Source: Butyricicoccus_B sp017886875
GTDB lineage: Bacteria; Bacillota; Clostridia; Oscillospirales; Butyricicoccaceae
NCBI GenBank assembly: GCA_963931655.1
Contig: OZ007036.1
Location: 1,116,001-1,180,000, forward strand
Direction: 5' to 3'
DNA: 64,000 nt
Shown here piece after piece: positions 26,395-34,567 of the stretch (position 1 is its first letter; each line of letters starts with the position of its first letter). The notes under the pieces were generated by a model that saw only the letters and a list, made by a program, of their open reading frames with translations, was not told the origin of the DNA and searched no databases. The translations under genes and the position numbers were made by a program.

Positions 26395-26535
26395 AGTATA
26401 ATTACCTCCAAAAGTTTAACACTGAGGCGTATTTACAAAACCAGTGTAGAAGCCGCCTCCGCTTCTGCAGCGCCGCAAGGTTAGCCCTGCGTGCTTGTCG
26501 GTTTCGTTTGAACAACAAAAAAAATTTGTACACAG
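26395..26535 (-). ncRNA. Structured leader upstream of rpsM
   Basis: The leader downstream of the internal promoter holds two clear adjacent stems: AGAAGC/GCTTCT (26448-26453 with 26461-26466) and ACACTG/CAGTGT (26419-26424 with 26442-26447). A CGCAGG/CCTTGCG pairing lies further 5'. GGAGG of the rpsM RBS follows. This suggests an r-protein autoregulatory leader; the ligand is unknown. Confidence 0.45.
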
Positions 26536-26538
26536 ATT

Positions 26539-26568
26539 ATAATAACACAAGTTAGTACAAGCTGTAAA
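26539..26568 (-). promoter_or_regulatory. Internal promoter before rpsM
   Basis: On the - strand TTTACA (26563-26568) is 18 bases from TATTAT (26539-26544). An alternative TATAAT overlaps it at 26536-26541 with poorer spacing. Confidence 0.5.
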
Positions 26569-26576
26569 CAATAAAA

Positions 26577-26690
26577 TTAGCCTTGCTTCTGCTTGTGCTT
26601 AGGGTTCTGACAGATAACCATTACACGACCTTTACGGCGAATGATTTTGCACTTTTCACAGATTGGCTTAACTGATGGTCTTACCTTCAT
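26577..26690 (-). CDS. rpmJ: Ribosomal protein L36 (bL36), zinc-binding
   Basis: The 37-residue protein begins MKVRPSVKPICEKCKIIRRK and carries the zinc ligands C11, C14, C27 and H32. GGAGG precedes the ATG. The gene lies between infA and rpsM, the standard order. It is the zinc-dependent form of L36. Confidence 0.97.
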   Translation of the reverse strand: MKVRPSVKPICEKCKIIRRKGRVMVICQNPKHKQKQG

Positions 26691-26800
26691 TGCTTTTACC
26701 TCCATCATTTTTTATTATGGTGGGATGGGACATTGATTTTAAAATCAACGACCACTGGCACATTAGGTCACACTGTGCCTCCGCCCGCATTGTCTTGACC

Positions 26801-27019
26801 TTACTTAGAACGCCAAGTGATACGACCACGGGTCAGGTCGTAAGGTGACATTTGAACAGTGACCTTGTCACCAGGAAGAATACGAATAAAATTCATGCGG
26901 AGTTTACCAGAGATATGGGCAATAATCTGATGTCCACCTGGAATTTCCACTTTGAATGTCGCATTTGGCAGCGCCTCTATGACGGTACCTTCCAGCTCAA
27001 TTACGTCGTCTTTAGCCAT
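26801..27019 (-). CDS. infA: Translation initiation factor IF-1
   Basis: The 72-residue S1-like OB-fold protein (MAKDDVIELEGTVIEALPN to LTRGRITWRSK) binds the A site of the 30S subunit during initiation. The frame is open 39 codons further upstream, but that part shows no similarity to IF-1 and overlaps the KOW gene. The MAKDD start is family-typical although its RBS (GAGGAAGG) is somewhat distant. Confidence 0.97.
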   Translation of the reverse strand: MAKDDVIELEGTVIEALPNATFKVEIPGGHQIIAHISGKLRMNFIRILPGDKVTVQMSPYDLTRGRITWRSK

Positions 27020-27086
27020 AAAAGTAATCTTACCTTCCTCGGTCAATTTGATTGTTGGGATATAATCCTGTGGGATATAATCTCCT

Positions 27087-27359
27087 TTAATCAGGTGTAT
27101 CTTGCTTAAAATTAGCAAGAGCCTTACGGATTTCACTATTGGTTAGGCGACCGTTTACGAATAGACGCTGTTTAGCCCATTCATCACAATTTGCCAAAAA
27201 CGCAGTATGCTTACGCTTTTTGCGTTTAGGTTTTTCCGCCCTGCGTCCCTTTCCGTTTGCAAGATATAGAAAATCATCATTTTCATCAATAACAAGCATG
27301 ATTTCATCTTTATCACGACCGGATAGCGACAAAACAATATCAGAAACATGGGATTGCAC
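27087..27359 (-). CDS. KOW-domain RNA-binding protein (L14e/L27e-like)
   Basis: The 90-residue protein is found between map and infA in many Clostridia. It has the KOW-type segment VLSLSGRDKDEIMLVIDEND, then LYLANGKGRRAEKPKRKKRKH as a basic patch, which suggests rRNA or ribosome binding. The role is not established. It lies 2 bases downstream of map. Confidence 0.8.
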   Translation of the reverse strand: MQSHVSDIVLSLSGRDKDEIMLVIDENDDFLYLANGKGRRAEKPKRKKRKHTAFLANCDEWAKQRLFVNGRLTNSEIRKALANFKQDTPD

Positions 27360-27361
27360 TT

Positions 27362-28126
27362 TTAAAGTACCTCTCCATCGATATTCGTGAGGATTTCCGG
27401 CTCAGAGTCGGTAATCGCCACGGTATTTTCATAGTGTGCTGACAGCTTACCATCTTTGGTTTTCACAGTCCAGCCATCTGCAAGGACTTTGACACCATAA
27501 GAGCCCACATTGACCATAGGTTCAATGGCAAGTGTCATTCCTGCCTGCAAGCGAATTCCATGACCTGGTCTGCCGAAGTTAGGAACTTCAGGGCTTTCGT
27601 GCAGATTTTTACCGACGCCATGGCCGACAAAATCACGCACAACTGAAAAACCATGTGCTTCAACATAAGCCTGAATTGCACTTGAAATATCAGAAACTCG
27701 ATTGCCTACACGGGCAAACTTGATACCCTCATAGAAACTCTGTCGAGTTACCTCGATAAGGCGTTTAGCTTCCTCGGAAACCTCACCGCAAGCGATAGTG
27801 CAAGCACAGTCGCCATGGAAACCATGTATATAAGCACCGACATCAACTTTAACGATATCGCCCTCATGTACAACACGCTTTTTTGAAGGAATACCATGTA
27901 TAACTTCATCATTTATCGATACACAGGCACTTGCCGGGAAGCCAGCATAGCCTAAGAAAGATGGAACAGCACCATAACTCTTAATAGCTTTGTGGACAGC
28001 ACGGTCAATTTCGTCTGTAGTAACTCCAGGAGCTACAGCATCAGCTGCTGCTTTACGAGCGATTGCAGTTATTCTGCAAGCTTGTCGCATAAGCTCCAAT
28101 TCTTTTTCCGTTTTAATTTCAATCAT
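27362..28126 (-). CDS. map: Type I methionine aminopeptidase
   Basis: The 254-residue metalloprotease removes initiator methionine. The metal-binding region DVGAYIHGFHGDCACT supplies two aspartates, the later GHGVGKNLHESP a histidine, LAIEPMV a glutamate and HYENTVAI the last glutamate. Length fits type Ia. It follows adk after 6 bases in the classic secY-adk-map order. Confidence 0.97.
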   Translation of the reverse strand: MIEIKTEKELELMRQACRITAIARKAAADAVAPGVTTDEIDRAVHKAIKSYGAVPSFLGYAGFPASACVSINDEVIHGIPSKKRVVHEGDIVKVDVGAYIHGFHGDCACTIACGEVSEEAKRLIEVTRQSFYEGIKFARVGNRVSDISSAIQAYVEAHGFSVVRDFVGHGVGKNLHESPEVPNFGRPGHGIRLQAGMTLAIEPMVNVGSYGVKVLADGWTVKTKDGKLSAHYENTVAITDSEPEILTNIDGEVL

Positions 28127-28132
28127 ATTGCA

Positions 28133-28762
28133 TCAAAGCCCCAAAGCCTTTTCAGCTAAACGCTTCGTTTCTTCAATACCTTGTGTTCCGTCAATGCTCT
28201 TAACCTTACCTTGCTTACCGTAATATTCCTTTAATGGTTCGGTCTGCTCATGGTAAGTAGCAAGACGATGTTTGACAACATCTGCATGGTCGTCCTTACG
28301 GATATGCAGAGGTTCAGCACAGTTATCACAAGTATTTTCCTGCTTTGGTGGGTTTGCAACAATATGATAAGTTGCACCACACTTTAAGCATACACGACGA
28401 CCAGTCATACGACCTTCGATAACTTCATCTGGTACTTCAAGGGATAAAGCACAATCAATATTTGCGATTTTATCCAGCTCTTCAGCCTGTGGGATAGTGC
28501 GTGGAAAACCATCAAGAATAAAACCATTCTTACAGTCGTCCTGAGCAATGCGGTCTTTTAGTAAATCAATAACCAACTGGTCTGGAACTAATTGACCTGC
28601 GTCCATAAACTGCTTAGCTTTAGCACCAAGTGGTGTATTATTTGCAATAGCCTCACGGAGAATATTGCCGGTGGATACAGACGGCACACCCATCTTTTCG
28701 ATGAGATATGCCGCTAGAGTACCCTTACCAGCACCCGGAGCACCTAGTAAAATCAAATTCAC
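28133..28762 (-). CDS. adk: Adenylate kinase with zinc-binding LID
   Basis: The 209-residue kinase interconverts AMP, ATP and ADP. It has the P-loop LLGAPGAGKGTLA, the FILDGFPRT motif and a zinc-binding LID with C125, C128, C145 and C148. The four-cysteine LID is typical of Gram-positive enzymes. It lies between secY and map. Confidence 0.98.
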   Translation of the reverse strand: MNLILLGAPGAGKGTLAAYLIEKMGVPSVSTGNILREAIANNTPLGAKAKQFMDAGQLVPDQLVIDLLKDRIAQDDCKNGFILDGFPRTIPQAEELDKIANIDCALSLEVPDEVIEGRMTGRRVCLKCGATYHIVANPPKQENTCDNCAEPLHIRKDDHADVVKHRLATYHEQTEPLKEYYGKQGKVKSIDGTQGIEETKRLAEKALGL

Positions 28763-28790
28763 TGTAATTGCCTCCAGATTAAAGATATTC

Positions 28791-30080
28791 TTATTCTAAG
28801 AATCCCTTATGATGACGCATTGTAAGTTGTGCCTCAATCTGCTTAACAGTTTCAAGGGCAACACCAACCAGAATAATAACAGAAGTACCGCCAACAGCGA
28901 CATTCTGTAAGCTGGTAGAGAAAGCACCAACGATAAGAGGTAAGAGAGCAACAACGCCTAAGAACAATGCACCAACAAAAACTACCTTAGCGAGTGCCTT
29001 GGTAATAAAATCAGCGGTAGGCTTACCTGGACGGAAACCTGGGATAAAGCCACCGTTTTTCTTAAGATTATTCGCAATTTCAATCGGATTAAACTGGATT
29101 GAAGCGTAAAAATATGAAAATGCGATAATCATAATTGCATAAAGTACAATATAGAACGGATTGTCCTGAGAGAACAAGTCCTTGACTACAGCACCGATAC
29201 TGCCCGTCTGCGGCGTATAGAACGCAAATACTGTAGACGGAAGTGACAGAATAGATGATGCAAAGATGATAGGCATAACGCCGGTTGCATTAACTTTAAT
29301 TGGCAGGAAAGTAGACTGACCGCCATACATTTTTCTGCCGACAACACGCTTAGCGTACTGAATAGGAATTCTACGCTCAGCGTTAGACATATAAACGATA
29401 AATACTACCAGAGCCAAACCGATAATAACCATCAATGCAGCTGTCAGTGCGCCCTTGCCGCCAGTCTTGACGAGGGTGTACAGGCTATTTACAAGTGTAG
29501 GACCACGAGAAATAATACCTGCAAACAAGATGATCGAGATACCATTGCCAACGCCGTTCTGAGTGATATGCTCACCCAGCCACATAATCAGTGCAGTACC
29601 TGCGGTAAAGGTCATAACAATAACTACAGCAGCCCAAACGCTAGTATCATTTAAAAGACCTGCGTTACGAAGCATCATGTAGAAGGAAAAACCTTGAATT
29701 AAACCAAGAACAACAGCTAAATAGCGTGTCCAAGATGCAATTTTTTTACGACCTTCCTCGCCGCCATCTTTAACCATACGCTCAAGTGCTGGAATAGCAA
29801 CTGTTAAAAGCTGAAGGATAATGGAAGCGTTAATATACGGAGTAATCGACATAGCAAAAATAGTTGCATTCGATAGACCGCCGCCGGTAAATACGTTGAT
29901 ATAGCTGAGCATTCCGCCAGCAGAATCTAGCTGAGCGAAATACGCTGCAAGCAATTCCTTATTGATAAACGGCACCGGAATTGAAGCGCCAAGACGGAAG
30001 ATAAACAGAATAAACAGCGTATAAAGTATCTTTTTACGCAGTTCTGCAGTCCGCCATGCGTTTCTTAGTGTCTCGAACAA
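28791..30080 (-). CDS. secY: Protein translocase subunit SecY
   Basis: The 429-residue, ten-helix membrane protein forms the Sec channel. Visible family features include FRLGASIPVPF in helix 1, NVFTGGGLSNATIFAMSITPYI, and RRIPIQYAKRVVGR in a cytoplasmic loop. It is placed after rplO with 1 base between, as usual for the spc operon. Confidence 0.98.
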   Translation of the reverse strand: MFETLRNAWRTAELRKKILYTLFILFIFRLGASIPVPFINKELLAAYFAQLDSAGGMLSYINVFTGGGLSNATIFAMSITPYINASIILQLLTVAIPALERMVKDGGEEGRKKIASWTRYLAVVLGLIQGFSFYMMLRNAGLLNDTSVWAAVVIVMTFTAGTALIMWLGEHITQNGVGNGISIILFAGIISRGPTLVNSLYTLVKTGGKGALTAALMVIIGLALVVFIVYMSNAERRIPIQYAKRVVGRKMYGGQSTFLPIKVNATGVMPIIFASSILSLPSTVFAFYTPQTGSIGAVVKDLFSQDNPFYIVLYAIMIIAFSYFYASIQFNPIEIANNLKKNGGFIPGFRPGKPTADFITKALAKVVFVGALFLGVVALLPLIVGAFSTSLQNVAVGGTSVIILVGVALETVKQIEAQLTMRHHKGFLE

Positions 30081-30081
30081 C

Positions 30082-30522
30082 TTAGATCACCTCAGCCTTT
30101 CCGCCAGCTGCCTCAATCTTCTGCTTAGCGGAAGCGGAGAAAGCTGCTGCCTTAACGGTCAGCTTCTTAGTGATTTCGCCGTTACCAAGAATCTTAACAC
30201 CGTCAAGAGCCTTAGAGATAACGCCAGTTTCGATTAATAATTCAGTAGTAACTTCTGTACCGTCCTCGAAACGGTTGAGAACGTCTACATTTACTGGAGC
30301 GTAAGTTGTACCGAAGATGTTGGTAAAGCCACGCTTAGGCAGACGACGAGCTAGAGGCATCTGACCGCCTTCAAATCCTGGACGAACACCGCCGCCAGAA
30401 CGAGCCCACTGACCTTTGTGACCACGGCCAGCAGTCTTGCCGTTACCGGAACCAGCACCACGACCCTTACGGTATGCAGGGCGGGTAGAACCTACAGATG
30501 GTTGTAAATCCTGAAGCTTCAT
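30082..30522 (-). CDS. rplO: Ribosomal protein L15 (uL15)
   Basis: The 146-residue protein starts MKLQDLQPSVGSTRPAYRKG, with a Gly/Arg-rich N-terminal extension that threads into 23S rRNA and a C-terminal globular domain (ILGNGEITKKLTVKA). The frame is open 23 codons upstream across the rpmD gene, but the chosen ATG has GAGGAGG and gives the family start. Confidence 0.97.
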   Translation of the reverse strand: MKLQDLQPSVGSTRPAYRKGRGAGSGNGKTAGRGHKGQWARSGGGVRPGFEGGQMPLARRLPKRGFTNIFGTTYAPVNVDVLNRFEDGTEVTTELLIETGVISKALDGVKILGNGEITKKLTVKAAAFSASAKQKIEAAGGKAEVI

Positions 30523-30526
30523 TAGT

Positions 30527-30709
30527 TTACACCTCCTCTGCGATTTCAAGCAAGTAACTGATTTTAGCAATCTTGCCACGTGTGCAAGCATTATCTGGCT
30601 GAACAGTTACGTCATTGATTTTCTTTAGACCCAGAGCGTTAGCAGTAGCAATGTGGTTTGCCTTACGACCAACTAAGCTCTTTTTTAGGGTAATCTTGAT
30701 GTTTGCCAT
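30527..30709 (-). CDS. rpmD: Ribosomal protein L30 (uL30)
   Basis: The 60-residue protein (MANIKITLKKSLVGRKANH) is the short bacterial form. It sits between rpsE and rplO in the standard spc order. Nothing is unusual. Confidence 0.97.
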   Translation of the reverse strand: MANIKITLKKSLVGRKANHIATANALGLKKINDVTVQPDNACTRGKIAKISYLLEIAEEV

Positions 30710-30728
30710 TTTTTATTACCCTCCTATA

Positions 30729-31232
30729 TTATAGTTCATTAACAGCCTTGCCACGAACTGCTGCAACTTCAGCAGCGTCACGCAGGCTCTTTAGACCTTC
30801 GATTGTAGCGGTTACAACGTTCTGTGGGTTGTTAGAACGCAGGCACTTTGTACGGATATCCTTGATACCAGCAGCTTCAACAACAGCACGAACAGCACCA
30901 CCAGCGATAACGCCAGTACCGGTAGCAGCTGGCTTTAGAAGCACACGACCTGCACCGAACTCACCGATTACTTCATGAGGGATACTTGTACCCTTCAGAG
31001 AAATCTTAACAAGATTTTTCTTAGCGTCCTCAATGCCCTTACGGATTGCGTCTGGAACTTCGGAGGCCTTTCCTAGACCGAAGCCAACAGTACCCTTTCC
31101 GTCGCCTACAACTACAAGAGCTGCAAACTTAAAGATACGACCGCCCTTAACAGTCTTGGAAACACGATTTAGGGATACGACGGTTTCTTTGAACTCGTCC
31201 TCTCTCTTTTCGTTACGATCAAACTTAGCCAT
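30729..31232 (-). CDS. rpsE: Ribosomal protein S5 (uS5)
   Basis: The 167-residue protein has the double-stranded RNA-binding-like N-terminal domain (VVSLNRVSKTVKGGR; ALVVVGDGKGTVGFGLGKA) and the C-terminal fold beginning LLKPAATGTGVIAGG. It takes part in decoding accuracy and mRNA entry. Confidence 0.98.
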   Translation of the reverse strand: MAKFDRNEKREDEFKETVVSLNRVSKTVKGGRIFKFAALVVVGDGKGTVGFGLGKASEVPDAIRKGIEDAKKNLVKISLKGTSIPHEVIGEFGAGRVLLKPAATGTGVIAGGAVRAVVEAAGIKDIRTKCLRSNNPQNVVTATIEGLKSLRDAAEVAAVRGKAVNEL

Positions 31233-31250
31233 GTTTTACCTCCTCCCGAC

Positions 31251-31610
31251 TTAAAACTGAAGGCCGCCCTCACGGGCACCTTCTGCGAGTTCCTTCACAC
31301 GACCGTGGTATAGATAGCCACCGCGGTCAAATACAACGTTTTCAATGCCCTTTGCCTTGCAACGCTCTGCGATAATTAGACCAACCTTCTTAGCTGCGTC
31401 CTTATTACCGCCATACTCAGTGAAGCTCTTCTCTGTGGTAGAAGCGGAGACTAAGGTTACGCCTGCTACGTCGTCGATAACCTGTGCATAGATGTTCTTC
31501 GCACTTCTAAATACATCAAGGCGTGGACGAATAGCTGTACCAGAAACCTTGCTGCGTACTCTCTTATGACGCTTAATACGCGCCTTATTAGAATCCTTCT
31601 TGGAAACCAT
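31251..31610 (-). CDS. rplR: Ribosomal protein L18 (uL18)
   Basis: The 119-residue 5S rRNA-binding protein has the basic N-terminus (KRHKRVRSKVSGTAIRPRL) and ends in the family-typical GREGGLQF-like segment (GAREGGLQF). It lies between rplF and rpsE. Confidence 0.97.
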   Translation of the reverse strand: MVSKKDSNKARIKRHKRVRSKVSGTAIRPRLDVFRSAKNIYAQVIDDVAGVTLVSASTTEKSFTEYGGNKDAAKKVGLIIAERCKAKGIENVVFDRGGYLYHGRVKELAEGAREGGLQF

Positions 31611-31628
31611 TTAGCACACTCTCCTTCC

Positions 31629-32174
31629 TTACTTCTTCTTAGCGCCGGTCTTGCCTTCCTTGCGGCGGATATACTCGTCAACGTACTTAATGCCCTTGCC
31701 CTTGTATGGCTCTGGTGGACGCTTTTCACGAATTTCAGCTGCAAACTGGCCAACCTTTTGCTTGTCAGGACCGGAAACGATGATTTTATTTGCAGTTGGA
31801 CATTCAATAGTGATGCCCTCGATTTCGGTCATAGTAACTGGGTGTGAGAAACCTAAGTTCATAACAAGTTCCTTACCCTGCTTTTGCACACGGTAACCAA
31901 CACCGTTAACATCAAGCTCCTTTTTGAAGCCTTCGCTTACGCCGATTACCATGTTATTAATTAGGCTACGAGTTAAGCCGTGTAGTGCACGGTTTTGCTT
32001 TTCGTCGTTTGGACGAGTTACAAGTATCTCATTGCCTTCTACCTTAACGGTCATATTTGGATGCACGTCACGAGTTAGGGTAGCCTTTGCACCCTTAACA
32101 GTAACGGTAGTGCCTTCAACAGTGACATTTACGCCTGCTGGAATGGCAATGGGAGCTCTGCCGATTCTAGACAT
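31629..32174 (-). CDS. rplF: Ribosomal protein L6 (uL6)
   Basis: The 181-residue protein contains the two related L6 domains and the C-terminal signature RPPEPYKGKGIKYVDE. It is located near the factor-binding site of the 50S subunit. It lies 15 bases after rpsH. Confidence 0.98.
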   Translation of the reverse strand: MSRIGRAPIAIPAGVNVTVEGTTVTVKGAKATLTRDVHPNMTVKVEGNEILVTRPNDEKQNRALHGLTRSLINNMVIGVSEGFKKELDVNGVGYRVQKQGKELVMNLGFSHPVTMTEIEGITIECPTANKIIVSGPDKQKVGQFAAEIREKRPPEPYKGKGIKYVDEYIRRKEGKTGAKKK

Positions 32175-32189
32175 TGTTCATTACCCTCC

Positions 32190-32588
32190 TTACCATACGA
32201 ATGCCAGGACTTCGCCACCAACATTAAGCTCACGAGCCTTCTTGTCGGTCATTACGCCCTTGGAAGTTGAAACGATTGCGATACCAAGTCCTCTAAGAAC
32301 CTTTGGAAGCTCCTGAGCACCTGCGTATACACGCAGACCTGGCTTAGAAACACGCTTTAGACCGGTGATAGCCTTCTGGCGGTTTGCACCATACTTTAGA
32401 GCGATACGGATAATGCCCTGATTGCCATTGTCTACGATTTGGAAATTCTTGATGTAGCCCTCGTCAAGAAGAATTTGAGCGATGGACTTCTTCATCTTAG
32501 ATGCTGGAACGTCAACAGAGTCGTGACGAGCAGCAGCTGCGTTGCGGATACGGGTCAACATATCTGCAATTGGATCTGTAATCTGCAT
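32190..32588 (-). CDS. rpsH: Ribosomal protein S8 (uS8)
   Basis: The 132-residue primary 16S-binding protein begins MQITDPIADMLTRIRNA and ends STSKGVMTDKKARELNVGG followed by EVLAFVW. S8 is the known feedback repressor of the spc operon in E. coli. Here it is the first gene after a 505-base break in the operon that contains a terminator, two promoter candidates and a structured leader. Confidence 0.98.
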   Translation of the reverse strand: MQITDPIADMLTRIRNAAAARHDSVDVPASKMKKSIAQILLDEGYIKNFQIVDNGNQGIIRIALKYGANRQKAITGLKRVSKPGLRVYAGAQELPKVLRGLGIAIVSTSKGVMTDKKARELNVGGEVLAFVW

Positions 32589-32701
32589 TCTTTCTTGCTC
32601 CTTTCAGAAGTTTGACGGTACTACATGGAGGTTCGCCCCCCGGTTGCCGTCCACTTTTCTTACTACGCCACCGTGACCCTTTCACAGTGGGTGCTGGGGT
32701 T

Positions 32702-32737
32702 AAAAAAATCGCTGGCCTGAAACACATCAGACCAGCG
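32702..32737 (-). terminator. Terminator-like hairpin immediately after promoter B
   Basis: CGCTGGTCTGA pairs with TCAGGCCAGCG (11 bp, one G-U) and is followed by A and seven T residues on the - strand. It begins at about the predicted first transcribed base of promoter B and ends about 110 bases before rpsH. Confidence 0.75.
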
Positions 32738-32740
32738 GTA

Positions 32741-32769
32741 ATTATATCATGACAAACTAATATCCGCAA
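32741..32769 (-). promoter_or_regulatory. Promoter B upstream of rpsH
   Basis: TATAAT (32741-32746) has an extended -10 TG one base before it and a weak -35, TTGCGG (32764-32769), at 17 bases. Confidence 0.65.
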
Positions 32770-32976
32770 TATAAAAAACTACTGATTTTTAAGCAGAATT
32801 GTTTTAATTTTGCGGTTATTTTGCTAAAAGCCTTGATATTACGGCAGGTCGGCCGTGTTTCCTTCATTTCAAAGACCACGCCGAAATTTTTCGGGTAATG
32901 GCCAACGAAAGACTTCGCAAAAAACGCTCACCATGCGTTTTTACGGAACATGTTACATTGTGCGTAACTGTCACTT

Positions 32977-33006
32977 AGTATATCACATATAGTATGCACA
33001 TTTCAA
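32977..33006 (-). promoter_or_regulatory. Promoter A upstream of rpsH
   Basis: On the - strand TTGAAA (33001-33006) is 18 bases from TATACT (32977-32982). It lies just behind the rpsN terminator. Confidence 0.65.
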
Positions 33007-33042
33007 GTATTTTTTTACAAAAATCTTTCAAAATTTTTATAC

Positions 33043-33070
33043 AAAAAAGAGAGTGCAAAAAGCACTCTCT
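33043..33070 (-). terminator. Intrinsic terminator after rpsN
   Basis: AGAGAGTGC pairs with GCACTCTCT (9 bp, loop of five) and is followed on the - strand by seven T residues. It splits the S10-spc transcript before rpsH. Confidence 0.88.
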
Positions 33071-33093
33071 TTGGTGTTTTATATAATTTCCGA

Positions 33094-33279
33094 TTACCAA
33101 GAAGCCTTGCGAACACCTGGGATTTGACCCTTGTAAGCTAGCTCACGGAAACAAATACGGCAGATACCGAAATCACGCAGATAAGCGTGTGGACGGCCGC
33201 AAATCTTACAACGATTGTACTGACGAGTAGAGAACTTAGGAGTCTTCTGCTGCTTGAGTACCATTGCCTTCTTAGCCAT
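33094..33279 (-). CDS. rpsN: Ribosomal protein S14 type Z (uS14), zinc-binding
   Basis: The 61-residue short form carries zinc ligands C24, C27, C40 and C43 (CKIC and CRIC motifs). It follows rplE in the usual order. It is followed by a terminator and a long gap instead of rpsH directly, which is unusual. Confidence 0.97.
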   Translation of the reverse strand: MAKKAMVLKQQKTPKFSTRQYNRCKICGRPHAYLRDFGICRICFRELAYKGQIPGVRKASW

Positions 33280-33296
33280 TTGAATTCTCCTCCTTC

Positions 33297-33839
33297 TTAC
33301 TTAGCGAATGGAGCGCCCATAATAGTGAGCAGCTCACGAGCTTCTTCATCAGTCTTAGCAGTAGTACAGATGATGATATCCATACCACGAATTTTATCAA
33401 TCTGGTCGTACTCAATTTCTGGGAAAATCAGCTGTTCTTTCAGACCGAAAGCGTAGTTACCACGGCCATCGAAAGAGTTAGCAGAGATACCACGGAAGTC
33501 ACGAACACGAGGCAGAGCCACGTTGAACAGACGGTCTAGGAACTCCCACATACGGTCAGAACGAAGAGTTACCTTCGCACCAACTGGCATACCTTCACGA
33601 AGCTTAAAGTTAGCAACAGACTTCTTAGCCTGAGTAACAACTGGCTTCTGACCAGTGATAGCAGTTAGGTCACGAACAACAGCTTCAATAACCTTAGAAT
33701 TGCCGTTTGCTTCCTTACCACAACCAACATTGATAACAATCTTGTCAAGCTGTGGAATTTGCATTGGGCTCTTATACTCGAACTTCTTCATCAGAGCAGG
33801 ACGAGCTTCTGCTTCATATTTATCCTTTAATCTAGGCAT
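33297..33839 (-). CDS. rplE: Ribosomal protein L5 (uL5)
   Basis: The 180-residue 5S rRNA-binding protein has the VINVGCGKEANGNSKVIE and REGMPVGAKVTLR segments and the C-terminal GMDIIICTTAKTDEEAREL. Position between rplX and rpsN is standard. Confidence 0.98.
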   Translation of the reverse strand: MPRLKDKYEAEARPALMKKFEYKSPMQIPQLDKIVINVGCGKEANGNSKVIEAVVRDLTAITGQKPVVTQAKKSVANFKLREGMPVGAKVTLRSDRMWEFLDRLFNVALPRVRDFRGISANSFDGRGNYAFGLKEQLIFPEIEYDQIDKIRGMDIIICTTAKTDEEARELLTIMGAPFAK

Positions 33840-33853
33840 AGCTTTTCCTCCCC

Positions 33854-34171
33854 TTAAATTTCAGCGCCACAGTGTTTGCAAACGCAAACTTTCTTGCCGC
33901 TCTCAAGAATTTTATGTGCAGGACGTGTTGCCTTATCACACTTAGGGCAAACCTTCATAACCTTGCAAGCACGTAGAGCACCTTCACGCTTTACAATGCC
34001 GCCAGTTTCGCCCTGACGACGAGGCTTCATATGACAAGTAATCATATTAACGCCTTCAATTACTACCATACCCTTCTTAGGGTTTACAGATAGAACTTTA
34101 CCCTTTTTGCCCTTTTCCTTACCGGAAAGAACAACGGCGGTGTCGCCGGTTTTAACATGCAGATTATTCAT
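33854..34171 (-). CDS. rplX: Ribosomal protein L24 (uL24)
   Basis: The 105-residue assembly-initiator protein has the KOW motif VLSGKEKGKKGKVLSV and a C-terminal zinc-ribbon-like part (CPKCDKATRP; CVCKHCGAE) with paired cysteines. It follows rplN. Confidence 0.97.
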   Translation of the reverse strand: MNNLHVKTGDTAVVLSGKEKGKKGKVLSVNPKKGMVVIEGVNMITCHMKPRRQGETGGIVKREGALRACKVMKVCPKCDKATRPAHKILESGKKVCVCKHCGAEI

Positions 34172-34186
34172 ATTATGGCGACCTCC

Positions 34187-34555
34187 TTACAGTACTTCTG
34201 GAGCAAGGGATAGGATTTTCATGTAATCCTTATCACGAAGCTCTCTTGCAACTGGCCCAAAGATACGGGTACCACGTGGGTTTTTATCTTCTTTAATAAT
34301 AACTGCCGCATTCTCATCGAAACGGATATAGCTGCCATCTGCACGACGCAGACCCTTAACAGTACGAACGATAACTGCCTTAACAACATCGCCCTTCTTA
34401 ACAGCACCGCCTGGTGTACACTTACGTACAGAGCAAACGATTACATCGCCGATATTACCGTACTTACGGGTGGAGCCACCGAGAACACGGATACATTTCA
34501 GTTCTTTCGCACCGCTGTTGTCAGCCGCACGCAGATAAGTTTCCTGCTGAATCAT
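34187..34555 (-). CDS. rplN: Ribosomal protein L14 (uL14)
   Basis: The 122-residue protein begins MIQQETYLRAADNSGAKEL and ends ELRDKDYMKILSLAPEVL, both typical. It lies at the subunit interface in the family structure. Confidence 0.98.
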   Translation of the reverse strand: MIQQETYLRAADNSGAKELKCIRVLGGSTRKYGNIGDVIVCSVRKCTPGGAVKKGDVVKAVIVRTVKGLRRADGSYIRFDENAAVIIKEDKNPRGTRIFGPVARELRDKDYMKILSLAPEVL

Positions 34556-34567
34556 GTGTTCCCCTCC

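Larger units (their letters stand above)
32589..33042 (-). ncRNA. Long structured leader region between rpsN and rpsH
   Basis: This gap of more than 450 bases has no credible gene. On the - strand, in order, it holds promoter A, a CGTAAAAACGC...GCGTTTTTTGCG hairpin (about 32910-32945), an ACGGC/GCCGT hairpin, promoter B and an 11-bp terminator-like hairpin. A CACTGTGA/TCACGGTG stem and a GACGG...CCGTC domain just before the rpsH RBS follow. The order suggests a regulated mRNA leader, possibly with attenuation. No Rfam family could be assigned by eye. Confidence 0.6.

Noticed and set aside
27020..27136. Longer infA start (39 extra codons)
   Set aside because: IF-1 is about 72 residues; the extension overlaps the KOW gene in another frame and is not family-like.
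32512..32769. 85-codon - strand frame running from the rpsH leader into rpsH
   Set aside because: Begins near promoter B, reads through the terminator hairpin and overlaps rpsH in another phase; no RBS, so treated as a shadow.
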